6,836 bases of DNA from Clostridiales bacterium (GTDB taxonomy: Bacteria; Bacillota; Clostridia; Peptostreptococcales; BM714): contig PKTO01000067.1 in assembly GCA_002869095.1 (NCBI GenBank), forward strand, positions 1 through 6,836. The letters are read 5' to 3'. The position numbers and the translations under genes are program-made. Shown piece by piece: positions 1 to 5,589 of this stretch (position 1 is the stretch's first letter; every line of letters starts with the position of its first letter). The notes below the pieces were generated by a model. The model did not search any database and was not told where the DNA came from. It saw nothing but the letters and a program-made list of their open reading frames with translations.

Positions 1-1191
1 CACCCTTTTGTTCTTGCCGTGAACGGCCTTTTCCATCCTTGCCAGGCAATCCCCGAGAACCTGCCTCGGGCATGCAAAATTAACCCTTACAAACCCCTCT
101 CCCCCGGGTCCGAAAAGATGTCCCTCGTCAAGAGCGACTCCGGCATCCCTGCGCATAAGATCTTCAAGTTCGCTGTTTGTTTTGGCATGCTTTCCAAAAT
201 CCAGCCATGCCAGGTATGTGCCCTGAGGCCTTCTTAATCCGACATCCGGCATTCGCTCCCTTATGAAAGCTTCCATGAAGTCCACATTTGCTTCGAGATA
301 TTCCATTACCTGCCCAAACCATTCCCCGCCTTCATTGTATGCCGCAACAAACGATGCTGTCGCAAACGGATTTGTCCATCCAATGCTGTGCCTCTCGAGT
401 GTTTCCATATAAGCCGACCTTAAGGATCTGTCTTTAATTATAAGGTTCCCCGCCTGCATGCCCGCAAGATTAAATGTCTTGCTCGGGGAAACGCATACTA
501 TTGCGTTTTGCGACATTTCATCCGGCAATCCTGCAAACGGCACATGGCGATTCCCCTTCATGATGATGTCCGAATGAATCTCGTCCACAATCATTTTCAC
601 ACCGTTTTCAAGACATATTCTTCCAGCTTTTTCAAGCTCTCCACTCGTCCACACCCTTCCCACAGGGTTGTGTGGGCTGCACAGTATCATGAGCTTCACA
701 CCCGGGTCTTTTGTCTTTTCGCGCAAGTCTTCGTAGTCCATCGTGTAGAACCCGTCGTCGACTTTCAGACTGTTGTTGACGACTTCGCAGCCAGCGTTTG
801 CTATCGCTCTTGAAAAGGGTTCGAATACCGGGCTTTGAACAACTATACCGTCTCCACGTTCTGTGAATGATTCAATGGCGTACTTTATCGCAGGCACAAT
901 CCCGGGAACGAAAACCAGCCACTCTCTTTCTATTGAAAGCCCATGCCTCTTTTTGTTCCAATTGATTACAGCGTCATAGAATTTATTTCCCGCCTGAGTG
1001 TACCCATAGATTCCATGCCTGCTTCTTTCAAGCAAGGCATCCACAATAGGCTTTGCGCAAACAAAATCCATATCGGCAATCCAGAGCGGAAGCAGATTCC
1101 TGTCCCCGTATTCGGCTTCTATGGAATCGTTTTCCCATTTTACCGAATCGGTATTTCTTCTATCTGTCATTTCATCGAAATTGTATTTCAT
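1..1191 (-). CDS. MalY/PatB-family PLP-dependent C-S lyase/aminotransferase (3' end cut by window edge)
   Basis: A fold-type I PLP enzyme of the MalY/PatB group. Family members perform beta-elimination on cystathionine or cysteine conjugates, releasing a thiol, pyruvate and ammonia, and some act as aminotransferases. The frame is open for 397 codons to base 1 with no stop. Characterised members are about 390 residues, so only a few C-terminal residues can be missing. Visible signatures are the N-terminal LPLWIADMDF block, the PHNPVGR loop (N175), VDEIHSD (D203, pairing with the PLP ring nitrogen), SPSKTFNLAG with the Schiff-base lysine K238, and the substrate-carboxylate arginine R369 in FVRVNFACPR. 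The start follows AGGGAG by 6 bases. It lies 148 bases downstream of the Nramp-like gene with no clear promoter or T-tailed terminator between, so it is probably the last gene of that operon. Family assignment is firm; the physiological substrate is unknown. Confidence 0.93.
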   Translation of the reverse strand, partial: MKYNFDEMTDRRNTDSVKWENDSIEAEYGDRNLLPLWIADMDFVCAKPIVDALLERSRHGIYGYTQAGNKFYDAVINWNKKRHGLSIEREWLVFVPGIVPAIKYAIESFTERGDGIVVQSPVFEPFSRAIANAGCEVVNNSLKVDDGFYTMDYEDLREKTKDPGVKLMILCSPHNPVGRVWTSGELEKAGRICLENGVKMIVDEIHSDIIMKGNRHVPFAGLPDEMSQNAIVCVSPSKTFNLAGMQAGNLIIKDRSLRSAYMETLERHSIGWTNPFATASFVAAYNEGGEWFGQVMEYLEANVDFMEAFIRERMPDVGLRRPQGTYLAWLDFGKHAKTNSELEDLMRRDAGVALDEGHLFGPGGEGFVRVNFACPRQVLGDCLARMEKAVHGKNKRV

Positions 1192-1224
1192 ATGCTGCTC
1201 CCTATGTTTTTTCCCAATCATGAA

Positions 1225-1248
1225 GGGAATGGGCCAAGACCCATTCCC
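1225..1248 (-). repeat. Perfect inverted repeat between the Nramp-like and PatB-like genes
   Basis: GGGAATGGG (1225-1233) and CCCATTCCC (1240-1248) are exact 9-base complementary arms around a 6-base loop. They form a stable GC-rich hairpin in the intercistronic RNA, about 20 bases upstream of the ribosome binding site of the PatB-like gene. Neither strand has a T-run directly after the stem, so this is not a standard intrinsic terminator. It could act as an RNA-stability or processing element, a partial terminator or a protein site. Only the pairing is seen; the role is inferred. Confidence 0.7.
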
Positions 1249-1339
1249 CGGTTAACAGCTTTCGGAAACATGCAATAACCGAGGAATGGAAACCTGACTC
1301 TGATTAACAATGTTTTCGTTGATTTGTTGAATCGACTCC

Positions 1340-2578
1340 TTAACCCATAAGCGACTTGAATACCGATATTACGCTGCTTCCGCCTATGACAAGGGTTATT
1401 ACGCTGATGGCTATTCCAACAAGGTTTATCCACATGCTGTTTGCGTATTCCCCAAGAACCTTCTTCGAGCATGTCACATAAACCAGGAAGACTACAACAA
1501 CAGGCAGGAATATTCCGTTCAGGGCCTGCGCCATGATGATGATCGTAAGAGGATTGAAGCCCGTAGCCGAACCGAAGATTCCAAGAAGAAGGATCCCTAT
1601 GTTGGTATAGAAGAATCTCTTGTCGCTCTTGTCAAGTTTCCATCCAAGAAGTCCGCCCAATACATATGAAACCCCGAGAGGTGTTATTACGGCTGATGAA
1701 AATCCTGCGGCAAAGAGTCCGACGCTCATGAATATGTTTGCGAAGGCTCCCAGGGTAGGCTCGAGCTGCACGGCCATGTCGGCAGCCGAATTGACTGTCA
1801 TGCCTCTCATTACGGTTGCCGCCGTGATCATTACGGCCGCAGTTATGATTCCTCCTACAATTATGGAGAAATATGTGTCCCATCTTGAAAGGACCAGGTC
1901 CTCGGGCTTGTTCCAATGGTTTTTTGCGTTTGTGCAGTGAATGAAAAGATTGTAGGGAACGATTGTAGTTCCAATAAGCGCAACGCAGTTCATCAATGCG
2001 CCTTCAGGAACCGAAGGAATGAGTCCCGTAAGAAGCTCGCCCATGTCGGGCTTGACAACCACCATTGTTATTACGAAAACCGTTACCATTGTCGCGACAA
2101 GCACTCCGAGTATCTTCTCAAGCCACTTGACCGTGCCTACGTTGAGAAGTATCAGTATTATGACGCCAATAGCCGGCGCAATATAGTTTGTGGGAATTCC
2201 TGTGAGGTTTGATATTCCCAATGATGTTCCAAGAAGGTCTCCGGACATGTAAGCTATGCCGCCAAGGGTTATTGCGCCTCCGACAAAGAGTATGGCGATT
2301 GTCTTCATGATCGGCTGCTCTTCGAATATGTCCGTTATGTGCTCGGCCAATCCCTTTTGGGTGATGATTCCAAGCCTTGCGCTCATTTCCTGAAGCGCGA
2401 TTGTTGCTATTACAGAAAATACAACTGTCCAAAGCAGAGCGTATCCGAAGCCCGCTCCTGTTCTGGTGGCCGTGGTGACTGTGCCAGGTCCCAGGAAGGA
2501 TCCTACAATTATGATTCCAGGCCCCATTGCCTTCATCTTTTCTTTGAAGGTATACGTTTTTTGCAGGTTTTTCTCCAT
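1340..2578 (-). CDS. Nramp-fold (SLC11-like) membrane transporter lacking the canonical metal-site residues
   Basis: A 412-residue, very hydrophobic protein with about 11 predicted membrane segments and a short charged N-terminus. Nramp-family landmarks are present: GPGI at 19-22 opening the first helix, ATRTGAGFGYALLW (36-50), GTTIVPYNLFIH in the sixth helix (203-214) and a late AQALNG segment (350-355). Metal-transporting Nramps bind Mn/Fe through DPGN in TM1 and MPH in TM6. Here these read GPGT (30-33) and VPY (207-209), so Asp, Asn, Met and His are all replaced, and a standard MntH role is unlikely. A precedent is B. subtilis YcsG, an Nramp-like protein encoded in the kip 5-oxoprolinase operon beside the IclR-type kipR. 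The substrate here may thus be an organic or amino acid, perhaps the one processed by the neighbouring enzymes. The start follows AGGAG, and the gene begins 35 bases after the racemase-like gene. The fold call is strong; the substrate is unknown. Confidence 0.9.
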   Translation of the reverse strand: MEKNLQKTYTFKEKMKAMGPGIIIVGSFLGPGTVTTATRTGAGFGYALLWTVVFSVIATIALQEMSARLGIITQKGLAEHITDIFEEQPIMKTIAILFVGGAITLGGIAYMSGDLLGTSLGISNLTGIPTNYIAPAIGVIILILLNVGTVKWLEKILGVLVATMVTVFVITMVVVKPDMGELLTGLIPSVPEGALMNCVALIGTTIVPYNLFIHCTNAKNHWNKPEDLVLSRWDTYFSIIVGGIITAAVMITAATVMRGMTVNSAADMAVQLEPTLGAFANIFMSVGLFAAGFSSAVITPLGVSYVLGGLLGWKLDKSDKRFFYTNIGILLLGIFGSATGFNPLTIIIMAQALNGIFLPVVVVFLVYVTCSKKVLGEYANSMWINLVGIAISVITLVIGGSSVISVFKSLMG

Positions 2579-2613
2579 ATCAGTACTCCTTTTCCCCTCG
2601 ATAGGGCGTCCAA

Positions 2614-3282
2614 TTAAGAAATGATCCAGTCAAATATGCTATGATTGCTGGTTACTGCATCCATTTCGAGCAGAGCCTCAATTTCCTCCCTGACTTCCAT
2701 GGATCTGAAGTTGGTGCATGAAACAAACAACAAATCGCTTTTTCCCCTTATTTCTTCCTTGCATTTATTTATCAAGTCCAAAATGACTTCGGGCCTCACT
2801 TTTGAAATCTCCCTGTCGTCGGTCAGTCCCAGCCCCGAGTAAAAAGACACTTCAACTCCAAATTCATTCAGACTTTTTACCATGAATTCATTCACTTCCG
2901 GAGTATACGGCGTAATGAGGGAAATCCGTTCGGGACGCCTTTTGGCGATCTGCCCCAAGACAGCCCCGAAAGCGCTGATTCCTCTGCAATTCATTTCACT
3001 TGAAATGAATGCTTCAAGGCGCTTCAAACCTCCAACTCCATAAACGGCCGATGCGGAAGTGCATCCGAACACGACCGCATCGAATTCGGCAATCCCTTTG
3101 AGAAAAGTCAAGGCCTTGGGCAATTCCTCGTCCACCATTCTTTTTTCGGCTTCTTCCCCGACTTCGTCGAGCCACATTCGGTGTGTGTGCAATATATGAT
3201 TTTCAGGAAGATTTTTCTGAAGATCCGTTTCAAGAGTAATATCCGTATGGGGAATTATAAGAGCTATCCTTTTCTCTTTCAT
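2614..3282 (-). CDS. Asp/Glu racemase-superfamily protein (maleate isomerase / arylmalonate decarboxylase / hydantoin racemase-like)
   Basis: A 222-residue soluble protein with the two-lobed Asp/Glu racemase fold. The two catalytic cysteines are visible in the expected places: C74 in FGCTSAS and C189 in VSCTNFRS. Each is followed by Thr, as in racemases and maleate isomerases; arylmalonate decarboxylase keeps only the second Cys. LITPYTPEVN (122-131) and the C-terminal TSNHSIFDW (211-219) fit the maleate isomerase/AMDase subgroup better than MurI glutamate racemase. With both cysteines it should be able to catalyse a two-base racemisation or cis-trans isomerisation. The start is fixed by AGGAGG placed 5 bases before ATG. 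The upstream ureohydrolase ends 9 bases before this ATG and its TAG stop overlaps that Shine-Dalgarno sequence, so the two are probably translationally coupled. The substrate cannot be read from sequence; an amino acid, hydantoin or dicarboxylate is plausible. Confidence 0.85.
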   Translation of the reverse strand: MKEKRIALIIPHTDITLETDLQKNLPENHILHTHRMWLDEVGEEAEKRMVDEELPKALTFLKGIAEFDAVVFGCTSASAVYGVGGLKRLEAFISSEMNCRGISAFGAVLGQIAKRRPERISLITPYTPEVNEFMVKSLNEFGVEVSFYSGLGLTDDREISKVRPEVILDLINKCKEEIRGKSDLLFVSCTNFRSMEVREEIEALLEMDAVTSNHSIFDWIIS

Positions 3283-3287
3283 CGTTG

Positions 3288-3293
3288 CCTCCT
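3288..3293 (-). promoter_or_regulatory. Ribosome binding site overlapping the ureohydrolase stop codon
   Basis: AGGAGG sits 5 bases before the racemase-like ATG, and its first two bases are the last two of the ureohydrolase TAG stop. This consensus site fixes the start and suggests terminating ribosomes re-initiate on the next gene. Confidence 0.8.
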
Positions 3294-4269
3294 AAAGGTT
3301 GAATTTTCGCTTGGTCACCCCGGCAAGAAGATGGAGGGTCATCCATACGGCAGTGTGGGAAGACACGTTAGCTTTGTCTTCTAGAGGATAGATCTCCACA
3401 TAGTCGAATGCCTCGGTTTTGGCTTTTCCGCACTCGTGGAGCATCATTGCGAGTTCAAAAGATGTCATGCCGCATGGATCCGGGGGCCCTCCAGGGTTGT
3501 TGGCAATATCCAAAATGTCGGAACATACCGTTACGTATATCGCGTCCGTTCCGTCGCTTGCAATTTCTATGGCCTTCTGGATTGATTCCTTCCATCCGTT
3601 AAGCTTGATATCCATGCCCGGAATTACTGTTGCGCCGAATTTCTTAGCATTCTTGAGCGCATCCGGATGGTTCCTCGGCCCTCTTACTCCTATGTGAACG
3701 ATATTTTTTGCATCTATGTTCTCTTGCTCATACACCCTGTAGAAAGGGGAGCACCTTGCAAGCTTCTCTTCTCCGAAGCTTGGACAGTTGTCCATGTGGG
3801 CGTCGAAATGTATGACTCCAACCTTTCCGTCGTATTTCTCGGAAAACACCTCTATAAGGGGATTCGATATCGAGTGGTCGCCCCCGAATACAACCGGGAA
3901 CTTGCCTGCCTCGACAATCTCGGAGTATTTTTCCTTGAGGGCAGAGAAAGTGAAATCGTAGTTTCCGTTCTGTACCGCGCAGTCGCCGTAGTCTCCCGCT
4001 GTGAAATAGTCGAATATATCTATGTCGTAGTCCAGCATATATCCGCCGTATCTGGCAGAAGCCGATCTTATGGTTTTTGTAGACAATTCGCAGTCCGTAT
4101 ATGATCCCCAAGTGCAAATCCCTTCCCAGGGAACACCCATGACCACTATGTCATTGTCTGCCAACTCTTCTTTGCTGGAAATCTTGGGTATGCCCAGAAA
4201 AGTGGGCGTGCCGCTGTATATTTCAGGTATTACTCTTTCGGGAACATAACAAACAGGTTTATTCTTCAT
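3292..4269 (-). CDS. Divergent ureohydrolase (agmatinase/arginase/formimidoylglutamase superfamily)
   Basis: A 325-residue cytosolic protein of typical family length. Family members use two Mn ions to hydrolyse guanidino groups to urea, or formimino groups to formamide. Metal motifs GGDHS (129-133, H132) and DAHMD (156-160; D156, H158, D160) are intact, as is E292 in VEIYP. The third motif, normally DxD as in SIDIDVLDP, reads CSDILDI (249-255): the first Asp, which bridges both metals in arginase, is Cys249. By hand alignment, the loop His before GTPF/GQP (arginase H141) is Arg172 in RCSPF. The usual RxGxxxGPxxIR block near the N-terminus is also altered, to TDCELSTKTIR (58-68). It is the first gene of the operon, with AAGGAG 8-9 bases before ATG and two promoters upstream. 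Fold and superfamily are firm. Agmatinase activity should not be assumed; a different substrate, a different metal or altered chemistry is possible. Confidence 0.88.
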   Translation of the reverse strand: MKNKPVCYVPERVIPEIYSGTPTFLGIPKISSKEELADNDIVVMGVPWEGICTWGSYTDCELSTKTIRSASARYGGYMLDYDIDIFDYFTAGDYGDCAVQNGNYDFTFSALKEKYSEIVEAGKFPVVFGGDHSISNPLIEVFSEKYDGKVGVIHFDAHMDNCPSFGEEKLARCSPFYRVYEQENIDAKNIVHIGVRGPRNHPDALKNAKKFGATVIPGMDIKLNGWKESIQKAIEIASDGTDAIYVTVCSDILDIANNPGGPPDPCGMTSFELAMMLHECGKAKTEAFDYVEIYPLEDKANVSSHTAVWMTLHLLAGVTKRKFNL

Positions 4270-4306
4270 TGCTCCAACTCCTTTTAGTTTTCTACCGACA
4301 ATTTAT

Positions 4307-4330
4307 AGAATTCTCAAACAATTGAATTCT
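4307..4330 (-). repeat. Small inverted repeat at the predicted 5' end of the operon mRNA
   Basis: AGAATTC (4307-4313) and GAATTCT (4324-4330) are 7-base complementary arms around a 10-base loop. They lie just after the expected start point of the proximal promoter, in a leader of about 60 bases. The stem is AT-rich and weak. It may be a 5'-end stabilising hairpin or an operator, or simply chance in AT-rich DNA. Confidence 0.35.
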
Positions 4331-4337
4331 TAAAAAG

Positions 4338-4367
4338 AGTATAATTCCATTCGACATTTTTCGTCAA
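4338..4367 (-). promoter_or_regulatory. Proximal sigma-A-type promoter of the ureohydrolase operon
   Basis: Read on the minus strand, -35 TTGACG (4362-4367) and -10 TATACT (4338-4343) are separated by 18 bases, each one mismatch from consensus. Transcription would start near 4331, leaving a leader of about 60 bases before the ureohydrolase ATG. Confidence 0.7.
4351..4367 (-). promoter_or_regulatory. Candidate operator: TTGAC/GTCGA half-sites overlapping the proximal -35
   Basis: TTGACGAAAAATGTCGA has the same outer half-sites (TTGAC and GTCGA) as the motif at the iclR promoter, with a 7-base instead of a 3-base spacer. It covers the -35 box, a position suited to repression. Because TTGAC is itself part of the -35 consensus, only the GTCGA half adds independent support. 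Confidence 0.4.
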
Positions 4368-4377
4368 TAGAAAATCG

Positions 4378-4407
4378 ATATTAAGGAACTCTTTTCGCCA
4401 TTGTCAA
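4378..4407 (-). promoter_or_regulatory. Distal sigma-A-type promoter of the ureohydrolase operon
   Basis: Read on the minus strand, -35 TTGACA (4402-4407, perfect) and -10 TAATAT (4378-4383) are separated by 18 bases. The hexamers and spacing are identical to those of the iclR promoter. Transcription would start near 4371, upstream of the proximal promoter. Confidence 0.6.
4395..4407 (-). promoter_or_regulatory. Candidate IclR operator at the distal promoter
   Basis: TTGACAATGGCGA matches 12 of 13 bases of TTGACAATGTCGA at the iclR promoter, in the same position relative to the -35 box. Shared sequence beyond the hexamer suggests one regulator acts at both promoters; the adjacent IclR protein is the obvious candidate. 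Confidence 0.45.
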
Positions 4408-4433
4408 ACGTTTAAAGGAGTTTTCGAATATAG

Positions 4434-4455
4434 ATGCATATCCGCTTATATGCAT
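4434..4455. repeat. Perfect 8-base inverted repeat upstream of the operon promoters
   Basis: ATGCATAT (4434-4441) and ATATGCAT (4448-4455) flank CCGCTT. The repeat lies between the iclR terminator and the operon promoters, about 27 bases upstream of the distal -35, a location fitting an activator or upstream operator. A related GCTTATGCAT sequence occurs upstream of iclR. Its role as a protein site is inferred. Confidence 0.5.
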
Positions 4456-4465
4456 GCGACAATAT

Positions 4466-4503
4466 CAAAAAGAGAACCTCTGCTAAATTAGCTTCAGGCT
4501 CTC
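4466..4503 (-). terminator. Intrinsic terminator of the IclR-family gene
   Basis: On the minus strand, arms AGAGGTTCTC-side (4472-4479) and GAGAGCCT (4496-4503) pair over 8 bases with one G-U pair. An inner GCTA/TAGC stem caps the structure, and TTTTT (4467-4471) follows directly. It lies about 35 bases past the regulator's stop codon, so iclR is probably transcribed alone and insulated from the operon. Confidence 0.85.
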
Positions 4504-4538
4504 TCTCATTACAGTCAATGTTGAATTCTATTTTTGAA

Positions 4539-5309
4539 TCAAAACAGATCTTCGGTAAGCTTGGCACTTACCTTTTGCAGGTCTCGGGCAATTTCCTCTA
4601 TTTTGTTTCTTATTTTGACATCAGCCCCCGATATGCTCAGTGTTCCGACGAGCGCGTCCTTCCTCGTCACTATAGGCACGGCAATTGACAGGCACCCTTC
4701 ATCCGCCTCCTCGTCCTCGAGGGAATAATTCTTGTCCATTATCGAATTGATGTTTTTTATCAGAAGTTCCTTGTCTACCAATGTCTTGCGGGTGTTGGGA
4801 ATCAATTTCGTATTCTCGAAATACTCGTTCCTTTCCTCGACGCTCATCCTGCTGAGCAGTATTTTGCCGGAAGCCGTACAGTAGAGCTGCATCTGGCTTC
4901 CAAGGGCCACACTGAAGATATAATGCGAGTTGACAGGCGTGGTCATGTCAAGAAAATGAAGCCTGTTTCCGTTGACCGTAAACACATGGGTGGTGCATTT
5001 GTACTTGTTGCTTATGTTTGTCATGTAGCTTTTGCTCATAGTCCTCAGCCTGGTCTTGCTCGACTGCATGGCAAGTACGCTCTTGTCGAATAGGGCCTGC
5101 CCCAGCATGTAGTTGCCGTTGCAGTTTTGCTGTATGAACCTGTTGTTGTGCAGCGTGTTAAGTATTCCATGAACAGTGCTCTTGTTCAGCTCCAAGCATT
5201 TTGAGATGTCGCTTAAGCTGAGTTCGATGTTGTTCTCGTCAAAACAGCTTATGACATCTATGGCTCTTTGTATGGACTGTATGTTTTTACCCTTGCCCTG
5301 AGAATCCAT
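4539..5309 (-). CDS. IclR-family transcriptional regulator
   Basis: A 256-residue protein of standard IclR length. The N-terminal winged helix-turn-helix spans about residues 9-70 (IQSIQRAIDVISCF, then LSDISKCLELNKSTVHGILNTL, then the wing ending GNYMLG). The rest is the IclR effector-binding domain, with YCTASGKILLS (143-153) and the conserved GCLSIAVPI (205-213) and VGTLSISG (221-228). IclR proteins bind small organic acids or amino-acid-like effectors and control adjacent catabolic genes. Here the gene sits between the CoA-transferase/lyase pair and the ureohydrolase operon, all in one direction, with its own promoter and terminator. The motif over its -35 box suggests autoregulation and shared control of the operon. 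Start chosen at the ATG preceded by GGGGTGG, a moderate ribosome binding site 6 bases upstream. Effector unknown. Confidence 0.95.
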   Translation of the reverse strand: MDSQGKGKNIQSIQRAIDVISCFDENNIELSLSDISKCLELNKSTVHGILNTLHNNRFIQQNCNGNYMLGQALFDKSVLAMQSSKTRLRTMSKSYMTNISNKYKCTTHVFTVNGNRLHFLDMTTPVNSHYIFSVALGSQMQLYCTASGKILLSRMSVEERNEYFENTKLIPNTRKTLVDKELLIKNINSIMDKNYSLEDEEADEGCLSIAVPIVTRKDALVGTLSISGADVKIRNKIEEIARDLQKVSAKLTEDLF

Positions 5310-5347
5310 TTTAATCCACCCCGTTTTCGGTTGACATAATATATTCT

Positions 5348-5377
5348 ATATTACCAAATGCATCTCGACATTGTCAA
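5348..5377 (-). promoter_or_regulatory. Promoter of the IclR-family gene
   Basis: Read on the minus strand, -35 TTGACA (5372-5377, perfect) and -10 TAATAT (5348-5353) are separated by 18 bases, giving a leader of about 30 bases before the regulator's ATG. The arrangement matches that of the distal operon promoter exactly. Confidence 0.7.
5365..5377 (-). promoter_or_regulatory. Candidate autoregulatory operator at the iclR promoter
   Basis: TTGACAATGTCGA is an imperfect inverted repeat (TTGAC / GTCGA, 3-base spacer) covering the -35 box. It recurs with one mismatch at 4395-4407 and with a longer spacer at 4351-4367. The position fits repression of the regulator by its own product. Confidence 0.45.
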
Positions 5378-5392
5378 TCGGCTCTTTGCGGC

Positions 5393-5402
5393 TTATGCAT
5401 AA
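5393..5402. repeat. 10-base palindrome TTATGCATAA upstream of the iclR promoter
   Basis: A perfect palindrome about 16 bases upstream of the -35 box. It shares GCTTAT...GCAT with the inverted repeat at 4434-4455 upstream of the operon, and another ATGCAT lies at 5358-5363 within the promoter spacer. It may be a second shared regulatory motif; short AT-rich palindromes also arise by chance. The remaining stretch to about 5534 shows no gene or clear signal. Confidence 0.35.
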
Positions 5403-5534
5403 ATAACCGGCGCACATTCACAGATCAAAAACCTCAAAGCTCCAGACTTGCATTTTTTTATTCACTGATTCCCATCAAATTCATAAGCGCAATATCGGAC
5501 AGCAATGGCACATTTCAGGCTGACAACCAAAATT

Positions 5535-5586
5535 AAAAAATCAAAAACGCAAGATGCGGGACGGTTTTATGCGTCCCGCATCTTGC
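5535..5586 (-). terminator. Strong intrinsic terminator of the CoA-transferase/lyase operon
   Basis: Exact 15-base arms (5549-5563 and 5572-5586; core CGGGACG/CGTCCCG) flank an 8-base loop. On the minus strand they are followed by TTTTT and TTTTTT runs (5535-5547). The stem begins 3 bases after the lyase stop codon. On the plus strand the stem lacks a T-tail, so it works in one direction only and separates this operon from iclR. Confidence 0.95.
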
Positions 5587-5589
5587 CTG

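Noticed and set aside
1225..1248. Intrinsic terminator after the Nramp-like gene
   Set aside because: The stem is perfect but no T-run directly follows it on either strand, so it is recorded only as an inverted repeat.
19..1278. Several plus-strand open frames opposite the PatB-like gene
   Set aside because: They are antisense shadows of a well-supported PLP enzyme gene, lack ribosome binding sites and encode no recognisable motifs.
1280..1339. A separate promoter for the PatB-like gene
   Set aside because: The best TTGTTA-like -35 has no -10 hexamer at acceptable spacing.
1340..2578. Calling the transporter MntH (Mn/Fe importer)
   Set aside because: Asp, Asn, Met and His of the metal site are all replaced, and the gene context is catabolic rather than metal homeostasis.
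3292..4269. Calling the ureohydrolase speB (agmatinase) or hutG
   Set aside because: It lacks the first Asp of DxD and the loop His, and no polyamine or histidine degradation genes are nearby.
4322..4529. Direct repeat TTGAATTCT at 4322-4330 and 4521-4529
   Set aside because: It is short, AT-rich and built on GAATTC; chance is sufficient and neither position suggests a shared function.
4434..4688. Plus-strand open frame of 84 codons beginning in the iclR-operon intergenic region, with AAAGGAG upstream
   Set aside because: The AAAGGAG lies about 15 bases from the ATG, too far for a normal ribosome binding site. The frame runs through the iclR terminator and antisense to iclR, and the product has no recognisable features.
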